Shown here piece by piece: positions 7,973-16,019 of a stretch of DNA of 32,805 nucleotides. The first letter of the stretch is position 1. The number at the start of each line of letters is the position of its first letter. The translations under genes were made by a program, and so were the position numbers. The notes below the pieces were generated by a model that ran no database searches, was not told the origin of the DNA, and saw only the letters and a program-made list of their open reading frames with translations. The stretch comes from Leadbetterella sp964423865 (lineage in GTDB: Bacteria; Bacteroidota; Bacteroidia; Cytophagales; Spirosomataceae). The stretch lies in the NCBI GenBank assembly GCA_964423865.1, contig CAYRGN010000042.1:1-32805 (forward strand), in the 5' to 3' direction.

Positions 7973-8782
7973 CTATACCGTTACATTATTCTCTCTGAGG
8001 GCGTCATTCAAAGAGGTTTTCAAGTCTGTGCTGGCTTTTCGTTTCCCGATAATCAAGGCACAAGGCACACCGTACTCGCCCGCCGGGAAAGATTTCATCA
8101 GGGTACCGGGAATGACCACCGAGTTTTCAGGCACATAACCCGTATACTGCACAGGTTCAGGACCGGTCACATCGATAATTTTAGAGCTTCCGGTAATGGT
8201 CACTCCTGCACCCAATACGGCACGCTTCCCGATCCTTGCACCTTCCACCACAATACACCGTGAACCGATAAAGGCGCCGTCTTCTACAATCACAGGAGAC
8301 GCCTGGGCCGGCTCCAATACCCCTCCGATGCCTACCCCGCCACTCAGGTGCACATCTTTCCCAATCTGGGCGCAACTTCCTACTGTAGCCCAGGTGTCTA
8401 CCATAGTACCGGAATCTACATACGCGCCAATATTGATATAGCTCGGCATCAGGATAGCGCCGGGTGCAATGTATGCACCATAGCGGGCTACGGCCGGAGG
8501 AACCACCCGCACGCCCAATTTTTCATAATCTCCCTTTAATTGCATTTTATCGTGATACTCAAAAATACCTGCCTCCATCTTTTCCATCTTCCGTAGAGGG
8601 AAATACAGGATAATGGCTTTCTTTACCCACTCATTCGTTTTCCATTCTCCATTACTATCTAAATTAGCAACTCTGAGTTCTCCGGCATCTACCCGGGCAA
8701 TCACCTCTTCAATGGCTTCTACGGTTGTTTTCTCCTTCAGCAACTCCCGGTTCTCCCAGGCATCCAAAATAATCTGCTCCAT
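7973..8782 (-). CDS. dapD: Tetrahydrodipicolinate N-succinyltransferase
   Basis: Transfers a succinyl group from succinyl-CoA to tetrahydrodipicolinate in the succinylase branch of the diaminopimelate/lysine pathway, which supplies peptidoglycan. The length of 269 aa is typical. After an alpha-helical N-terminal domain, residues ~105-230 form a left-handed beta-helix of hexapeptide repeats, seen as GAYIAPGAILMPSYINIGAY, VHLSGGVGIGGVLEP and AFIGSRCIVVEGARIGKRAV. The conserved segments KMEAGIFEYHDK and MVDTWATVGSCAQIG are present. The gene stands alone, divergent from gap, with a terminator at 7905-7937; dapB of the same pathway is at 21132-21854. No TAnnTTTG box was found upstream. Confidence 0.96.
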   Translation of the reverse strand: MEQIILDAWENRELLKEKTTVEAIEEVIARVDAGELRVANLDSNGEWKTNEWVKKAIILYFPLRKMEKMEAGIFEYHDKMQLKGDYEKLGVRVVPPAVARYGAYIAPGAILMPSYINIGAYVDSGTMVDTWATVGSCAQIGKDVHLSGGVGIGGVLEPAQASPVIVEDGAFIGSRCIVVEGARIGKRAVLGAGVTITGSSKIIDVTGPEPVQYTGYVPENSVVIPGTLMKSFPAGEYGVPCALIIGKRKASTDLKTSLNDALRENNVTV

Positions 8783-8910
8783 TTGTTTTTTATTGATATT
8801 TACTTTTTTTTCTTTTTCCCGATTTAATCCACTATAAAATACTGGTTTTATTATTCCTGTCTTTTATTTTCTGTCCCCTCCTCCCCTTTTGGGCTTTGTA
8901 CTTTTTAAAG

Positions 8911-8925
8911 CCAAATAATATTTGG
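8911..8925. repeat. 15-bp perfect palindrome
   Basis: ccaaataatatttgg reads the same on both strands around its centre base. It lies 129 bp upstream of dapD and 187 bp upstream of gap, so it could be a regulator site, but only one copy was noticed. Confidence 0.4.
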
Positions 8926-9080
8926 ATTTTCCCAACTGGAATGTAAAGTTAATCAAATCCCGATCAGGTTGAAAGAAAAAGTATTTTGCTATTTTTATTA
9001 GTCATTCGTATTCTCCTCTCCTTCCCTCATTTCCATGAAAATCAGCATAAATTATCATTCCGTATAAACGGGAAAAGTGC

Positions 9081-9088
9081 TAACTTTG
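9081..9088 (+). promoter_or_regulatory. -7 box of the gap promoter
   Basis: TAacTTTG matches the Bacteroidetes -7 consensus TAnnTTTG exactly, 23 bp before the gap ATG. The -33 element at the expected distance is weak (ttc at 9058-9060 rather than TTG). Confidence 0.65.
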
Positions 9089-9111
9089 CGGAAACTTAAC
9101 GACATATTCAA

Positions 9112-10125
9112 ATGAAAGAAATTAAAGTTGCGATTAACGGATTCGGCAGAATCGGACGTCTTGTATATCGTCAGATTTACAACATGGAAGGTATTGATGT
9201 GGTAGCGGTTAATGATCTTACCAGTCCCAAGGTTCTTGCGCATCTGTTAAAATATGATACCGCTCACGGTAGATTTAACGGTACCGTAGAATCGACCGAT
9301 AACTCCATTATCGTAGACGGTGATACCATTAATATCTATGCTCAACGTGATCCGGCCCAGATTCCATGGAGCAACCACGACGTGGATGTAGTACTGGAAT
9401 GCACCGGTTTCTTTGCCGACGCCGACAAGGCACAGGCGCATATTACCGCCGGCGCTAAAAAAGTAGTGATCTCCGCACCTGCCACCGGCGGACTGAAAAC
9501 CATCGTATTCAACGTAAACCATGAGCTGCTTGACGGTTCGGAAACCATTATCAGCTGCGCCTCATGTACCACCAACTGCCTGGCGCCTATGGCCCAGGTG
9601 CTGGACGAGAAATACGGAATTGTAAACGGACTCATGACCACCGTGCACGCCTATACCAACGATCAGAATACCCAGGACGCGCCGCATCCGAAAGGCGACC
9701 TCAGACGCGCACGGGCAGCCGCTCAAAACATTGTACCCAACAGTACAGGAGCCGCCAAAGCCATCGGACTGGTACTCCCTAACCTGAAAGGGAAACTCGA
9801 CGGTTCAGCTCAACGCGTGCCTACCCTCACCGGTTCACTGACCGAACTGACCGTAATGCTGGGTAAAAAAGTAACCGTAGAAGAGATCAACGCCGCTATG
9901 AAAGCAGCTGCCAACGAGAGCTTCGGCTATACCGAAGACGAAATTGTGAGCAGCGACATCGTAGGGATGACGTTCGGGTCGCTTTTTGACGGCACCCAAA
10001 CCCGGGTACAAACCGTGGGCGACACCCAACTGGTAAGAACGGTATCGTGGTACGACAACGAAATGTCTTACGTTTCTCAATTGGTACGTACGGTGAAATA
10101 CTTCGCAGAATTAATTTCCAAATAG
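9112..10125 (+). CDS. gap: Type I glyceraldehyde-3-phosphate dehydrogenase
   Basis: Glycolytic enzyme oxidising glyceraldehyde-3-phosphate with NAD and phosphate to 1,3-bisphosphoglycerate. The Rossmann motif GFGRIGR is at 10-16; N34-D35 following the second strand favour NAD over NADP. The catalytic cysteine is C152 in SCASCTTNCLAP and its partner is H179 in TTVHAYTNDQ, the standard positions of the family. Length 337 aa is normal. It has a consensus -7 box 23 bp upstream. Downstream there is no ordinary terminator but a 200-bp block of repeats before the convergent trmB. The gene stands alone and is probably the main glycolytic form. Confidence 0.98.
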   Translation: MKEIKVAINGFGRIGRLVYRQIYNMEGIDVVAVNDLTSPKVLAHLLKYDTAHGRFNGTVESTDNSIIVDGDTINIYAQRDPAQIPWSNHDVDVVLECTGFFADADKAQAHITAGAKKVVISAPATGGLKTIVFNVNHELLDGSETIISCASCTTNCLAPMAQVLDEKYGIVNGLMTTVHAYTNDQNTQDAPHPKGDLRRARAAAQNIVPNSTGAAKAIGLVLPNLKGKLDGSAQRVPTLTGSLTELTVMLGKKVTVEEINAAMKAAANESFGYTEDEIVSSDIVGMTFGSLFDGTQTRVQTVGDTQLVRTVSWYDNEMSYVSQLVRTVKYFAELISK

Positions 10126-10133
10126 TGAAAAAG

Positions 10134-10186
10134 CGAACTTCTCGACTACGCTCGAAGTGACCATCTCGGCTACGCTCGATGTGACA
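10134..10186. repeat. 53-bp intergenic repeat, copy 1
   Basis: Built of two related ~24-bp units of the form TCTCGRCTACGCTCGAWGTGAC, here with A in the first unit and G in the second. It begins 8 bp after the gap stop codon. A second copy is at 10242-10294. Such CTCGACTACGCTCGA-type elements are scattered in many Bacteroidota genomes. Confidence 0.85.
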
Positions 10187-10202
10187 AGTGGCAATGCCAT
10201 GT

Positions 10203-10223
10203 TAGTTTGAGTGTAGTCGAGAA
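10203..10223. repeat. Inverted partial repeat unit
   Basis: tagtttgagtgtagtcgaga on this strand is the reverse complement of a unit close to ttctcgactacactcaaact, so it lies inverted between the two 53-bp copies and could pair with either of them. It is closest to the separate unit at 21028-21050. Confidence 0.7.
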
Positions 10224-10241
10224 TCGCAAACTTAGTTAGGA

Positions 10242-10294
10242 CGAACTTCTCGGCTACGCTCGAAGTGACCATCTCGACTACGCTCGATGTGACA
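10242..10294. repeat. 53-bp intergenic repeat, copy 2
   Basis: Same 53-bp sequence as 10134-10186 except for two positions, where A and G are exchanged between the two inner units. A decayed further unit (gtcgactgcacttgagg) follows at about 10298-10314. The trmB stop lies at 10328. Confidence 0.85.
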
Positions 10295-10327
10295 AAGTCG
10301 ACTGCACTTGAGGTGTGACATCCAATT

Positions 10328-10999
10328 TCAACTTTCCACTTTGTTTAGCCGGGCCTTCAGGTAATGAATCCTGGCTCCTTTCCCGGTAAAGAAGCGCTCA
10401 TAGTGTGTGACAATCTCAAAATGTCCTTCCTTTAACGGGGATTGGTATAAATCGTGTGTAGCATCTAAAATATCAAATTCGGAGTCACACTTCATGACTT
10501 CCAGGGAATAATCAAACAGAAACTCGCTATCGGTTTTCAGGTGATAAATTCCCCCGTTTTTAAGGTATTTTTTATACAGGTCCAGAAAACGGGAGTTGGT
10601 CAGGCGTCGTTTTTCTTCCTTGTCGCGGGGTTGGGGATCAGGATGTACCAACCAGATCTCCGATACCTCATTTTCATCAAAAAACTCATCCAGGTACTGA
10701 ATACCCGTACGCAGAAATGCTACGTTTTTGAGTCCCAGTTCGGCCGCGCGGGCGCTTCCCCTCGCTATCCGGTCGCCTTTGATGTCAATACCTATAAAAT
10801 TATATTCCGGAAAACGACTCCCCAGTCCCACCGTATACTCCCCCTTTCCACACGCCAGTTCCAGTACAATAGGGTGATCGTTCTTAAAATAGGCCTGACT
10901 CCACTTCCCTTTTATTGTGGTATACAGGGGTTTTCCCCGCTCAATCACGTTATCCGCAGCCGAATTATGCTGGAACCTGCTTAGTTTTCTCCTTGCCAC
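10328..10999 (-). CDS. trmB: tRNA (guanine-N7)-methyltransferase TrmB
   Basis: Forms 7-methylguanosine at G46 of tRNA variable loops with S-adenosylmethionine. It is a Rossmann-fold methyltransferase: the cofactor loop ELACGKGEYT is at ~46-55, followed by FIGIDIKGDRI. The family marker VHPDPQPRDKEEKRRLT (about 117-133) and the C-terminal THYERFFTGKGARIHYL are both present. The length of 223 aa is normal. It is the last gene of the long minus-strand run starting at 19005, 5 bp behind folC. The only structure downstream is the repeat block, with no classic terminator. Confidence 0.95.
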   Translation of the reverse strand: MARRKLSRFQHNSAADNVIERGKPLYTTIKGKWSQAYFKNDHPIVLELACGKGEYTVGLGSRFPEYNFIGIDIKGDRIARGSARAAELGLKNVAFLRTGIQYLDEFFDENEVSEIWLVHPDPQPRDKEEKRRLTNSRFLDLYKKYLKNGGIYHLKTDSEFLFDYSLEVMKCDSEFDILDATHDLYQSPLKEGHFEIVTHYERFFTGKGARIHYLKARLNKVES

Positions 11000-11004
11000 T
11001 TTGA

Positions 11005-12300
11005 TTACAAATTATCTATTTCCGCTACCAGGTACGTACTGCCGCCTATGAAAATAATGTCTTCCGGACCAGCTTCCCTCCTGGCCTGTTCAATTGCTAA
11101 ATTAACGTTTTTAAAAATGCTAATATTTTTAGTATTTTCAAAATAAAGTTGCTCCAAGTCTGCCGTTTTAAGCGCCCGGAACAGGTCAAATTCGCAGAGA
11201 TAAAGCACCGTTCCTTCCGGAATATAGCTGCTCAGTCCCCGTATATCCTTGTCTTTTACAAAACCCAGTATGCAGAACAGCCGCCTGTGCGGCTCCTGCG
11301 CAATACGTTGTAGGGTGATACGAAAAGCGTGGTCGTTATGCCCTGTATCACAGACTATAAGCGGGCTCCTTCCCAGGGTCTGCCACCGTCCTTTCAGGTG
11401 GGTATTGCGCGTGACCTTGCGTATACCTTCTTCTATATTCTCCCTGCTGATCCTGTACCCTTTCTCACGCAACCGCGCTACCGCTTCGGCTACCCCGGTA
11501 ATGTTGGACTTTTGGTAACTACCGGTTAATCCTGAGTCCACCACATACTCCTCTCCGCTTTCCCGGTGCCGGAGATGCAGGCGAAGATGCTCCATATCTT
11601 CTTGTACCACAATACTTTCCCAGTATTCGCGGGCAAAATACAGAGGAGCGCCCTGCTTTTGGGCCATTTCTTCAAAAACCGGCCGTGTTTCCGGCAAATC
11701 TTCTGAAACCACCACCGGCACACCGGACTTGATAATCCCCGCCTTCTCGTACGCTATTTTGCCGAGCGTGTCGCCCAGTACATCCGTATGATCAAAACCG
11801 ATATTGGTAATCAGGGAAAGATCCACATTGCTAATTATATTAGTCGAATCAAGCCTTCCCCCCAGCCCTACTTCAATCACGGCCACATCTACTTTTTCAT
11901 CGGCGAAAATTTTGAAAGCCAGGGCCACGGATACCTCAAAAAATGACGGCCTGAGAATTTGAAATTCCTGGGCGTAGTCCCGGACAAATTCAATTATGCA
12001 ATTCTCAGGCACCAGCTCTCCGTTAATCCGGAAGCGTTCACGGTAGTCTTTCAGATGCGGGGAAGTGTAAAGACCGGTCTTATACCCGGCCTCCATCAAG
12101 ATGGAAGCTAGAAAATGGGAAGTACTTCCTTTCCCATTGGTTCCGGCCACATGGATACTTTTGAAAGAATCCTGGGGATTGCCCAGGATTTCACACATAC
12201 GGGTAATGTTGGTCAGTTTGGGCCGGATGGCCTCTTTCCCGACTTTCTGAAAAGCGGGCAATTGACTATACAGATAGTCAACGGTTTCCTGGTAGGTCAT
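11005..12300 (-). CDS. folC: Folylpolyglutamate / dihydrofolate synthase
   Basis: ATP-dependent ligase of the Mur-ligase family that adds glutamate to dihydropteroate and/or tetrahydrofolate. The P-loop GTNGKGS is at 53-59, followed by TSPHLKDYRERFRING, the family's folate-binding loop. Further markers are VGLGGRLDSTN, the segment SLITNIGFDHTDVLG, KAGIIKSGVPVV and CDTGHNDHA in the C-terminal domain. Length 431 aa is normal. The start ATG (12298-12300) lies 1 bp after the stop of the TonB-like gene, so the two are co-transcribed. To my knowledge, a TonB-folC order is common in Bacteroidota. Confidence 0.96.
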   Translation of the reverse strand: MTYQETVDYLYSQLPAFQKVGKEAIRPKLTNITRMCEILGNPQDSFKSIHVAGTNGKGSTSHFLASILMEAGYKTGLYTSPHLKDYRERFRINGELVPENCIIEFVRDYAQEFQILRPSFFEVSVALAFKIFADEKVDVAVIEVGLGGRLDSTNIISNVDLSLITNIGFDHTDVLGDTLGKIAYEKAGIIKSGVPVVVSEDLPETRPVFEEMAQKQGAPLYFAREYWESIVVQEDMEHLRLHLRHRESGEEYVVDSGLTGSYQKSNITGVAEAVARLREKGYRISRENIEEGIRKVTRNTHLKGRWQTLGRSPLIVCDTGHNDHAFRITLQRIAQEPHRRLFCILGFVKDKDIRGLSSYIPEGTVLYLCEFDLFRALKTADLEQLYFENTKNISIFKNVNLAIEQARREAGPEDIIFIGGSTYLVAEIDNL

Positions 12301-12301
12301 G

Positions 12302-13261
12302 TCAGCCTCGCGTAATACGGATAGTAATGGTACCGGTAGAGCGACTGGGCGGAGTACCTTCCGCCTGCAAAGTCGCTTTCAGTTTGGAACGAACCTGTTC
12401 GCGGTAATAACTCACCACCGAAGGACTCAGGGACGTAGCCCGGTTTTTTATATTGATGACATCACCGAAATCGTTGATCACCACATCAAAGATGAGGGTT
12501 CCGGTTTCACTGGAGTTGTCTTTGTTGATATGGAGGCTTCCCCTGTTTTTCCATCCGGAAATACTCACAGAAGTACCGCTACCGCCCGAGCCACCCGATC
12601 CGGCACCGCCCGTTCCGGGGTTACCGTACAGGCTTTTTCCGTCAGGCGTACCCCGGGGATCTCCCTTATCGCCTACTTCTCCCGGTTTTCCATCTCCATT
12701 ATTATTTCCTCCCACACCGTCACGCGTGCCAGTAGTACCGTTGGATCCGGTGCTGCCGCCTGAACCTGAGGATTTTTTCATGATGGAACTGTTATCCACG
12801 GTGCGTGGAGGCTGAACGGGGGCAGGCGTAGTTTTGGCCGGTGTGGCTTTAGAGGTTTCCGCCGCGGGCTTCGCTTCAGGCTTACTCTTGGATTCATTTA
12901 CCGTAACTTTAGTATCTTCATCCGCGGTCAGCACTTTCGTCACGGGAGCTGCGACACTTTTTTGTGTCTCCGGTTTGGGAACACTAGGCGCGGGCGTAGC
13001 TTTCACATTGGCCCGGGTACCGGCTTCCGGCTTTACATCGTACGCGTTTTTTGATGCGTTGGCCTTGTTCATGGTCTGGAGATCACCTGACCCTACCAGG
13101 TCTACGCCGTAATTGAGATCTACGCCCAACCCCATTTCTTCCCGGGGCGGCTCGTACACAATTTTAATAAAGTACAGTAACAGCAGCAAAGCCGCGTAGA
13201 CCACCACACTGTAACTCCAGGCACGGGTCTGAATATTTTTACTTTCGATATAGTTATCCAT
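12302..13261 (-). CDS. TonB/TolA-like energy transducer with Gly-rich linker
   Basis: A 319-aa single-span inner-membrane protein of the TonB type, which would carry proton-motive energy to an outer-membrane partner. Residues 1-13 are cytoplasmic, ~14-33 form a membrane helix (YSVVVYAALLLLLYFIKIVY), then a long periplasmic arm rich in Pro/Lys/Thr/Ala (about 75-165), then a Gly-rich stretch (about 167-245) partly of collagen-like G-X-X rhythm (GDGKPGEVGDKGDPRGTPDG), then a C-terminal domain with TLIFDVVINDFGDVINI and GTITIRITRG. ATG 13261 is chosen because it overlaps the upstream stop as ATGGATAA, a coupled start; an earlier in-frame ATG at 13297 would add 12 residues. No exbB or exbD lies beside it. 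Confidence 0.85.
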   Translation of the reverse strand: MDNYIESKNIQTRAWSYSVVVYAALLLLLYFIKIVYEPPREEMGLGVDLNYGVDLVGSGDLQTMNKANASKNAYDVKPEAGTRANVKATPAPSVPKPETQKSVAAPVTKVLTADEDTKVTVNESKSKPEAKPAAETSKATPAKTTPAPVQPPRTVDNSSIMKKSSGSGGSTGSNGTTGTRDGVGGNNNGDGKPGEVGDKGDPRGTPDGKSLYGNPGTGGAGSGGSGGSGTSVSISGWKNRGSLHINKDNSSETGTLIFDVVINDFGDVINIKNRATSLSPSVVSYYREQVRSKLKATLQAEGTPPSRSTGTITIRITRG

Positions 13262-14201
13262 TACTCTTTTTTCTTTCGTAAATAGGCGTATCATCAATTA
13301 AACGCTCCACTTCCTTAATGTAGCGAATCGCCTGATCTTCAGTCTCCGCCACCAGGTAAACCTTGAATAAAGATCCGTGAGGCCGTATTTTAGCTTCATA
13401 GCCCTTGCCGGCCAGGAAAGCGACAATCTTATCCGCGTCTTTCGACCACTTATAAATTCCTACCCGCACCACATGTTCTTCCGGTGCCGAAACTACTACC
13501 TCCGCCGCAGCCGGCTCCATATACAACGTATCGATGGTCACCTCTTCTCCGTTCAGATCCGCTTCATGCCAGGAAGCTCCCTCCTCTTTGACATGATTTC
13601 CTTGAGAAGGTTTAAAAAAGACCATATAGACCAACGCCGCTGTAAGTAAGGCCAATGGCAAAGCGAAAATGAGGTATTTCATCGCTTTGTTTCCTCCCGG
13701 TTCCTCTTCGTATTCCTCTTCGTATATCTCCTCCGCGGCATCTTCCGCAATTACTTCCGTACCCGGATTTTCTTCCATGGGGGCCGGCATCTGCGAAAGT
13801 ACCACGCCCTCAGTCGACGGCTCTTCCGAATTTTCAGAAAGATGAAAAGGCAGAAACTGGAGAACGCTGCCCGGACCTTCGCTCAGGAGAATCCCGAAAC
13901 CCTCCCAATAATACCGGTTAAAAGCGCCCAACTGCTCATTCACGGTATCCAGGAAATTAAAATACTGTTCTTGTACTTCCTCGTCTGAAATGTGCATCCT
14001 CTCTTTGAATACCTGGAGGATATCTACATCCGAATCGTTTCTCAGAAGAGGGTTAAAACGGAGTTTTCTTTCCGAAGGCACAATCTCGCCGTTTTTATCA
14101 AAATAAGGTTGGGAATATTCAGCCACAAACGCGCCGATACCCGGCAGCATTACAAAGTCATGAGACAGGATATATTCTCTTATTTCCGACTGAATATTCA
14201 T
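13254..14201 (-). CDS. HU/CCDC81-like and SPOR domain membrane protein
   Basis: A 315-aa bitopic protein. The N-terminal half (residues ~1-125) has the prokaryotic CCDC81-like HU pattern: DFVMLPGIGAFVAEYSQPYF, RKLRFNPLLRNDSDVDIL and a second subdomain with NRYYWEGFGILL. Residues ~130-170 are acidic and of low complexity, ~176-197 form one membrane helix (YLIFALPLALLTAALVYMVF), and the C terminus (~243-305) is a SPOR domain (HVVRVGIYKWSKDADKIVAF, LFKVYLVAETEDQAIRYIKE), which in other proteins binds denuded peptidoglycan at division sites. Its stop overlaps the TonB-like start by 8 bp and it follows the barrel gene after 4 bp. The role of the cytoplasmic HU-like part is unknown; a link between the nucleoid or cytoplasm and the cell wall is inference. 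Confidence 0.85.
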   Translation of the reverse strand: MNIQSEIREYILSHDFVMLPGIGAFVAEYSQPYFDKNGEIVPSERKLRFNPLLRNDSDVDILQVFKERMHISDEEVQEQYFNFLDTVNEQLGAFNRYYWEGFGILLSEGPGSVLQFLPFHLSENSEEPSTEGVVLSQMPAPMEENPGTEVIAEDAAEEIYEEEYEEEPGGNKAMKYLIFALPLALLTAALVYMVFFKPSQGNHVKEEGASWHEADLNGEEVTIDTLYMEPAAAEVVVSAPEEHVVRVGIYKWSKDADKIVAFLAGKGYEAKIRPHGSLFKVYLVAETEDQAIRYIKEVERLIDDTPIYERKKSNG

Positions 14202-14205
14202 ATAC

Positions 14206-15921
14206 TTACAAGGCTATGTTTATGCCCGCCAGGAAATTAAGCCCCAGCTGGGGGTAGTTATAATACCGCTGATAATTTTTACCCAGAATATTGTTCAGTT
14301 TCACAAATGCCGCAAGATGATCTGTAAACAGGTAAGTAAATTCAGCGTTGATATCCGCTATGTCTTTTAACTTTACTACCGACTGCGTGGGATCATACGT
14401 TCCGTTCATCGCGCCTGTATTTCTGGCAAATATACCGCCAATATAATAAAAATCAACAGAAGATACCAATCTGTCGGTCAGACTAATGGTATTTCCCAGG
14501 CGAGCGTTTACCGCCGGACGGTGCAGGGGCTTCTCAAAAGTGCCTTTGGCGTAATAATTATAATCTACTTTGAGTACGGGTTTCCAGATCTCATTTCCCG
14601 AATAGCCCACTTCCAGTGAACCGTTCACGAAGTCAGTTTCTTCTTCGTCATAAATCACATCAAATTTGGTCACGTACAAGGGTTTTCCCGTAGGTGAAAA
14701 GGTAGAGCCCCCGTACTGGTCAAAGTAATACAGGTCCTGGTATTTCCCGTAAGACGCTTTTACATTGAAACTCACGCCTGAAAAAAGATCTCCGCGCGCA
14801 CCCAGGAATACATCCAGATTTTTGTAGGTATTCTGAATACTTACCTGCTCTTTCAGCCAGGGGTTCTCTGTCAGCAGAGACCACATCGTATTTCGCGCGA
14901 TATCACCGTCTACACCCGCGAAAACATAGACCATCGAAGGCATTTTATAGGTGAGCGTGGCCGTAGGATACCCTTTCGTGATATTGGTTTGGATATAGGG
15001 ATCCGACTGGCTCACGGCCTTAAAACCAATTCGTGCAGAAAAACTTCCGAAATCAAAATTAAAAGCGGGCTCAATCCGGAACAGGCTTCTTTTCCGGGTT
15101 GGATTATCGATCTGGTCGTCTGACATCTGTGTCAGGTAGGCTTCCGCATTAATCACGGCCTTGATCCTATCTTCGAAAATGGGGAGAAAAGTATTCAGGC
15201 GTGTTTCCCAGTCCAGCTCCGTAGCGGAGGAAAAGTCGTTTAACGCGTATACCCCGGTAGACAGTTTATAGTCGATCTTGGGTTTGGGACGAGTATTTTC
15301 TATCGTAGCGGCAAAACTATAGAGGTTAAGCCGTTGACGGAGGTCCGTACGCGTATATTCAAAATTGGCCGTGGTATCGTATCCGTAGAAGTGGTAATTT
15401 CTACTGTCAAAACCCGCGTTCAGCTTCACCTCGTACGTATCCTGGTGGTATTTCCCGTCCAGCCCTATCCGGGTTAAAGACTGCCCCGAGAGATTCCCGT
15501 CTACCGGACCCTTACGGGTAGAATTATGCAGGGCCGAAAGCCCGTATACAAATTTCCTGTCCTGGCTGGAGTTCACGAATAGTTCCCCGAAAAGGCGACC
15601 ATAATTTCCCGCCCCCAGCTTCAGGTAATTGTCAAAACCCATTACATCTTCCCGGCTGCGCGACTTGTCAAGCGGCGGAATCACGTTCGGTGTAAACGCT
15701 ACTTCCTCTATACCCGTAGGCTTCCGGTCGAAAAAGGAATAATTCATTTTTTTCTCGGTCACGGCAGGTTTTGACTGCGGAATTTTTTCCGTAAGTTTAG
15801 TGGCTTTGGGTACGCTCACCTCTCTTTCTTTGGTAATATTGATTTCCTCATTCACCACTTTCTTTTGCGCGACGGCCATACAGGCCGCGGCGAGGAAAGC
15901 TATTGTCAGGGTGTATTTCAT
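14206..15921 (-). CDS. Outer-membrane beta-barrel protein, TonB-receptor-like
   Basis: A 571-aa exported protein. It has a signal peptide (MKYTLTIAFLAAACMAVAQ) and then a short Lys-rich periplasmic part to ~residue 65, followed by alternating polar/aromatic strands typical of an outer-membrane barrel: DNYLKLGAGNYGRLFGELFV, LTRIGLDGKYHQDTYEVKLN, VFAGVDGDIARNTMWSLL and others, ending in a C-terminal strand region (LGLNFLAGINIAL). There is no plug domain or TonB box that I can see, so it is not a full TonB-dependent receptor. It lies 4 bp before the HU/SPOR gene and 96 bp after the 995-aa TPR gene, which suggests a role in one envelope assembly with these. Substrate unknown. Confidence 0.75.
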   Translation of the reverse strand: MKYTLTIAFLAAACMAVAQKKVVNEEINITKEREVSVPKATKLTEKIPQSKPAVTEKKMNYSFFDRKPTGIEEVAFTPNVIPPLDKSRSREDVMGFDNYLKLGAGNYGRLFGELFVNSSQDRKFVYGLSALHNSTRKGPVDGNLSGQSLTRIGLDGKYHQDTYEVKLNAGFDSRNYHFYGYDTTANFEYTRTDLRQRLNLYSFAATIENTRPKPKIDYKLSTGVYALNDFSSATELDWETRLNTFLPIFEDRIKAVINAEAYLTQMSDDQIDNPTRKRSLFRIEPAFNFDFGSFSARIGFKAVSQSDPYIQTNITKGYPTATLTYKMPSMVYVFAGVDGDIARNTMWSLLTENPWLKEQVSIQNTYKNLDVFLGARGDLFSGVSFNVKASYGKYQDLYYFDQYGGSTFSPTGKPLYVTKFDVIYDEEETDFVNGSLEVGYSGNEIWKPVLKVDYNYYAKGTFEKPLHRPAVNARLGNTISLTDRLVSSVDFYYIGGIFARNTGAMNGTYDPTQSVVKLKDIADINAEFTYLFTDHLAAFVKLNNILGKNYQRYYNYPQLGLNFLAGINIAL

Positions 15922-15944
15922 TGGTATACTATTTTTAAGCTATC

Positions 15945-16019
15945 AGCCATCAGCTTTTAGCTATCAGCTTTACGTTATTATCCTTTTGGCTGAAAGCTTA
16001 TAGCTTATAGCTGATGGCT
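15945..16019. repeat. 27-bp imperfect inverted repeat between TPR and barrel genes
   Basis: Left arm 15945-15971 and right arm 15993-16019 pair at 24 of 27 positions, with a 21-nt loop. The right arm covers the stop codon of the TPR gene (16018-16020). The arms themselves are made of repeats of (T)AGCTATCAGC/AGCTTATAGC. There is no T run after the stem on the minus strand, so it is more likely a dispersed repeat or an mRNA-stabilising hairpin than a terminator. Confidence 0.8.

Larger units (their letters stand above)
8783..9111. other. Divergent intergenic region dapD / gap
   Basis: A 329-bp gap holding the control regions of two divergent genes. Recognised content: a perfect 15-bp palindrome ccaaataatatttgg (8911-8925) of unknown role and the gap promoter box at 9081-9088. 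A pyrimidine-rich stretch lies at about 8795-8890. No gene is seen in it. Confidence 0.6.
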
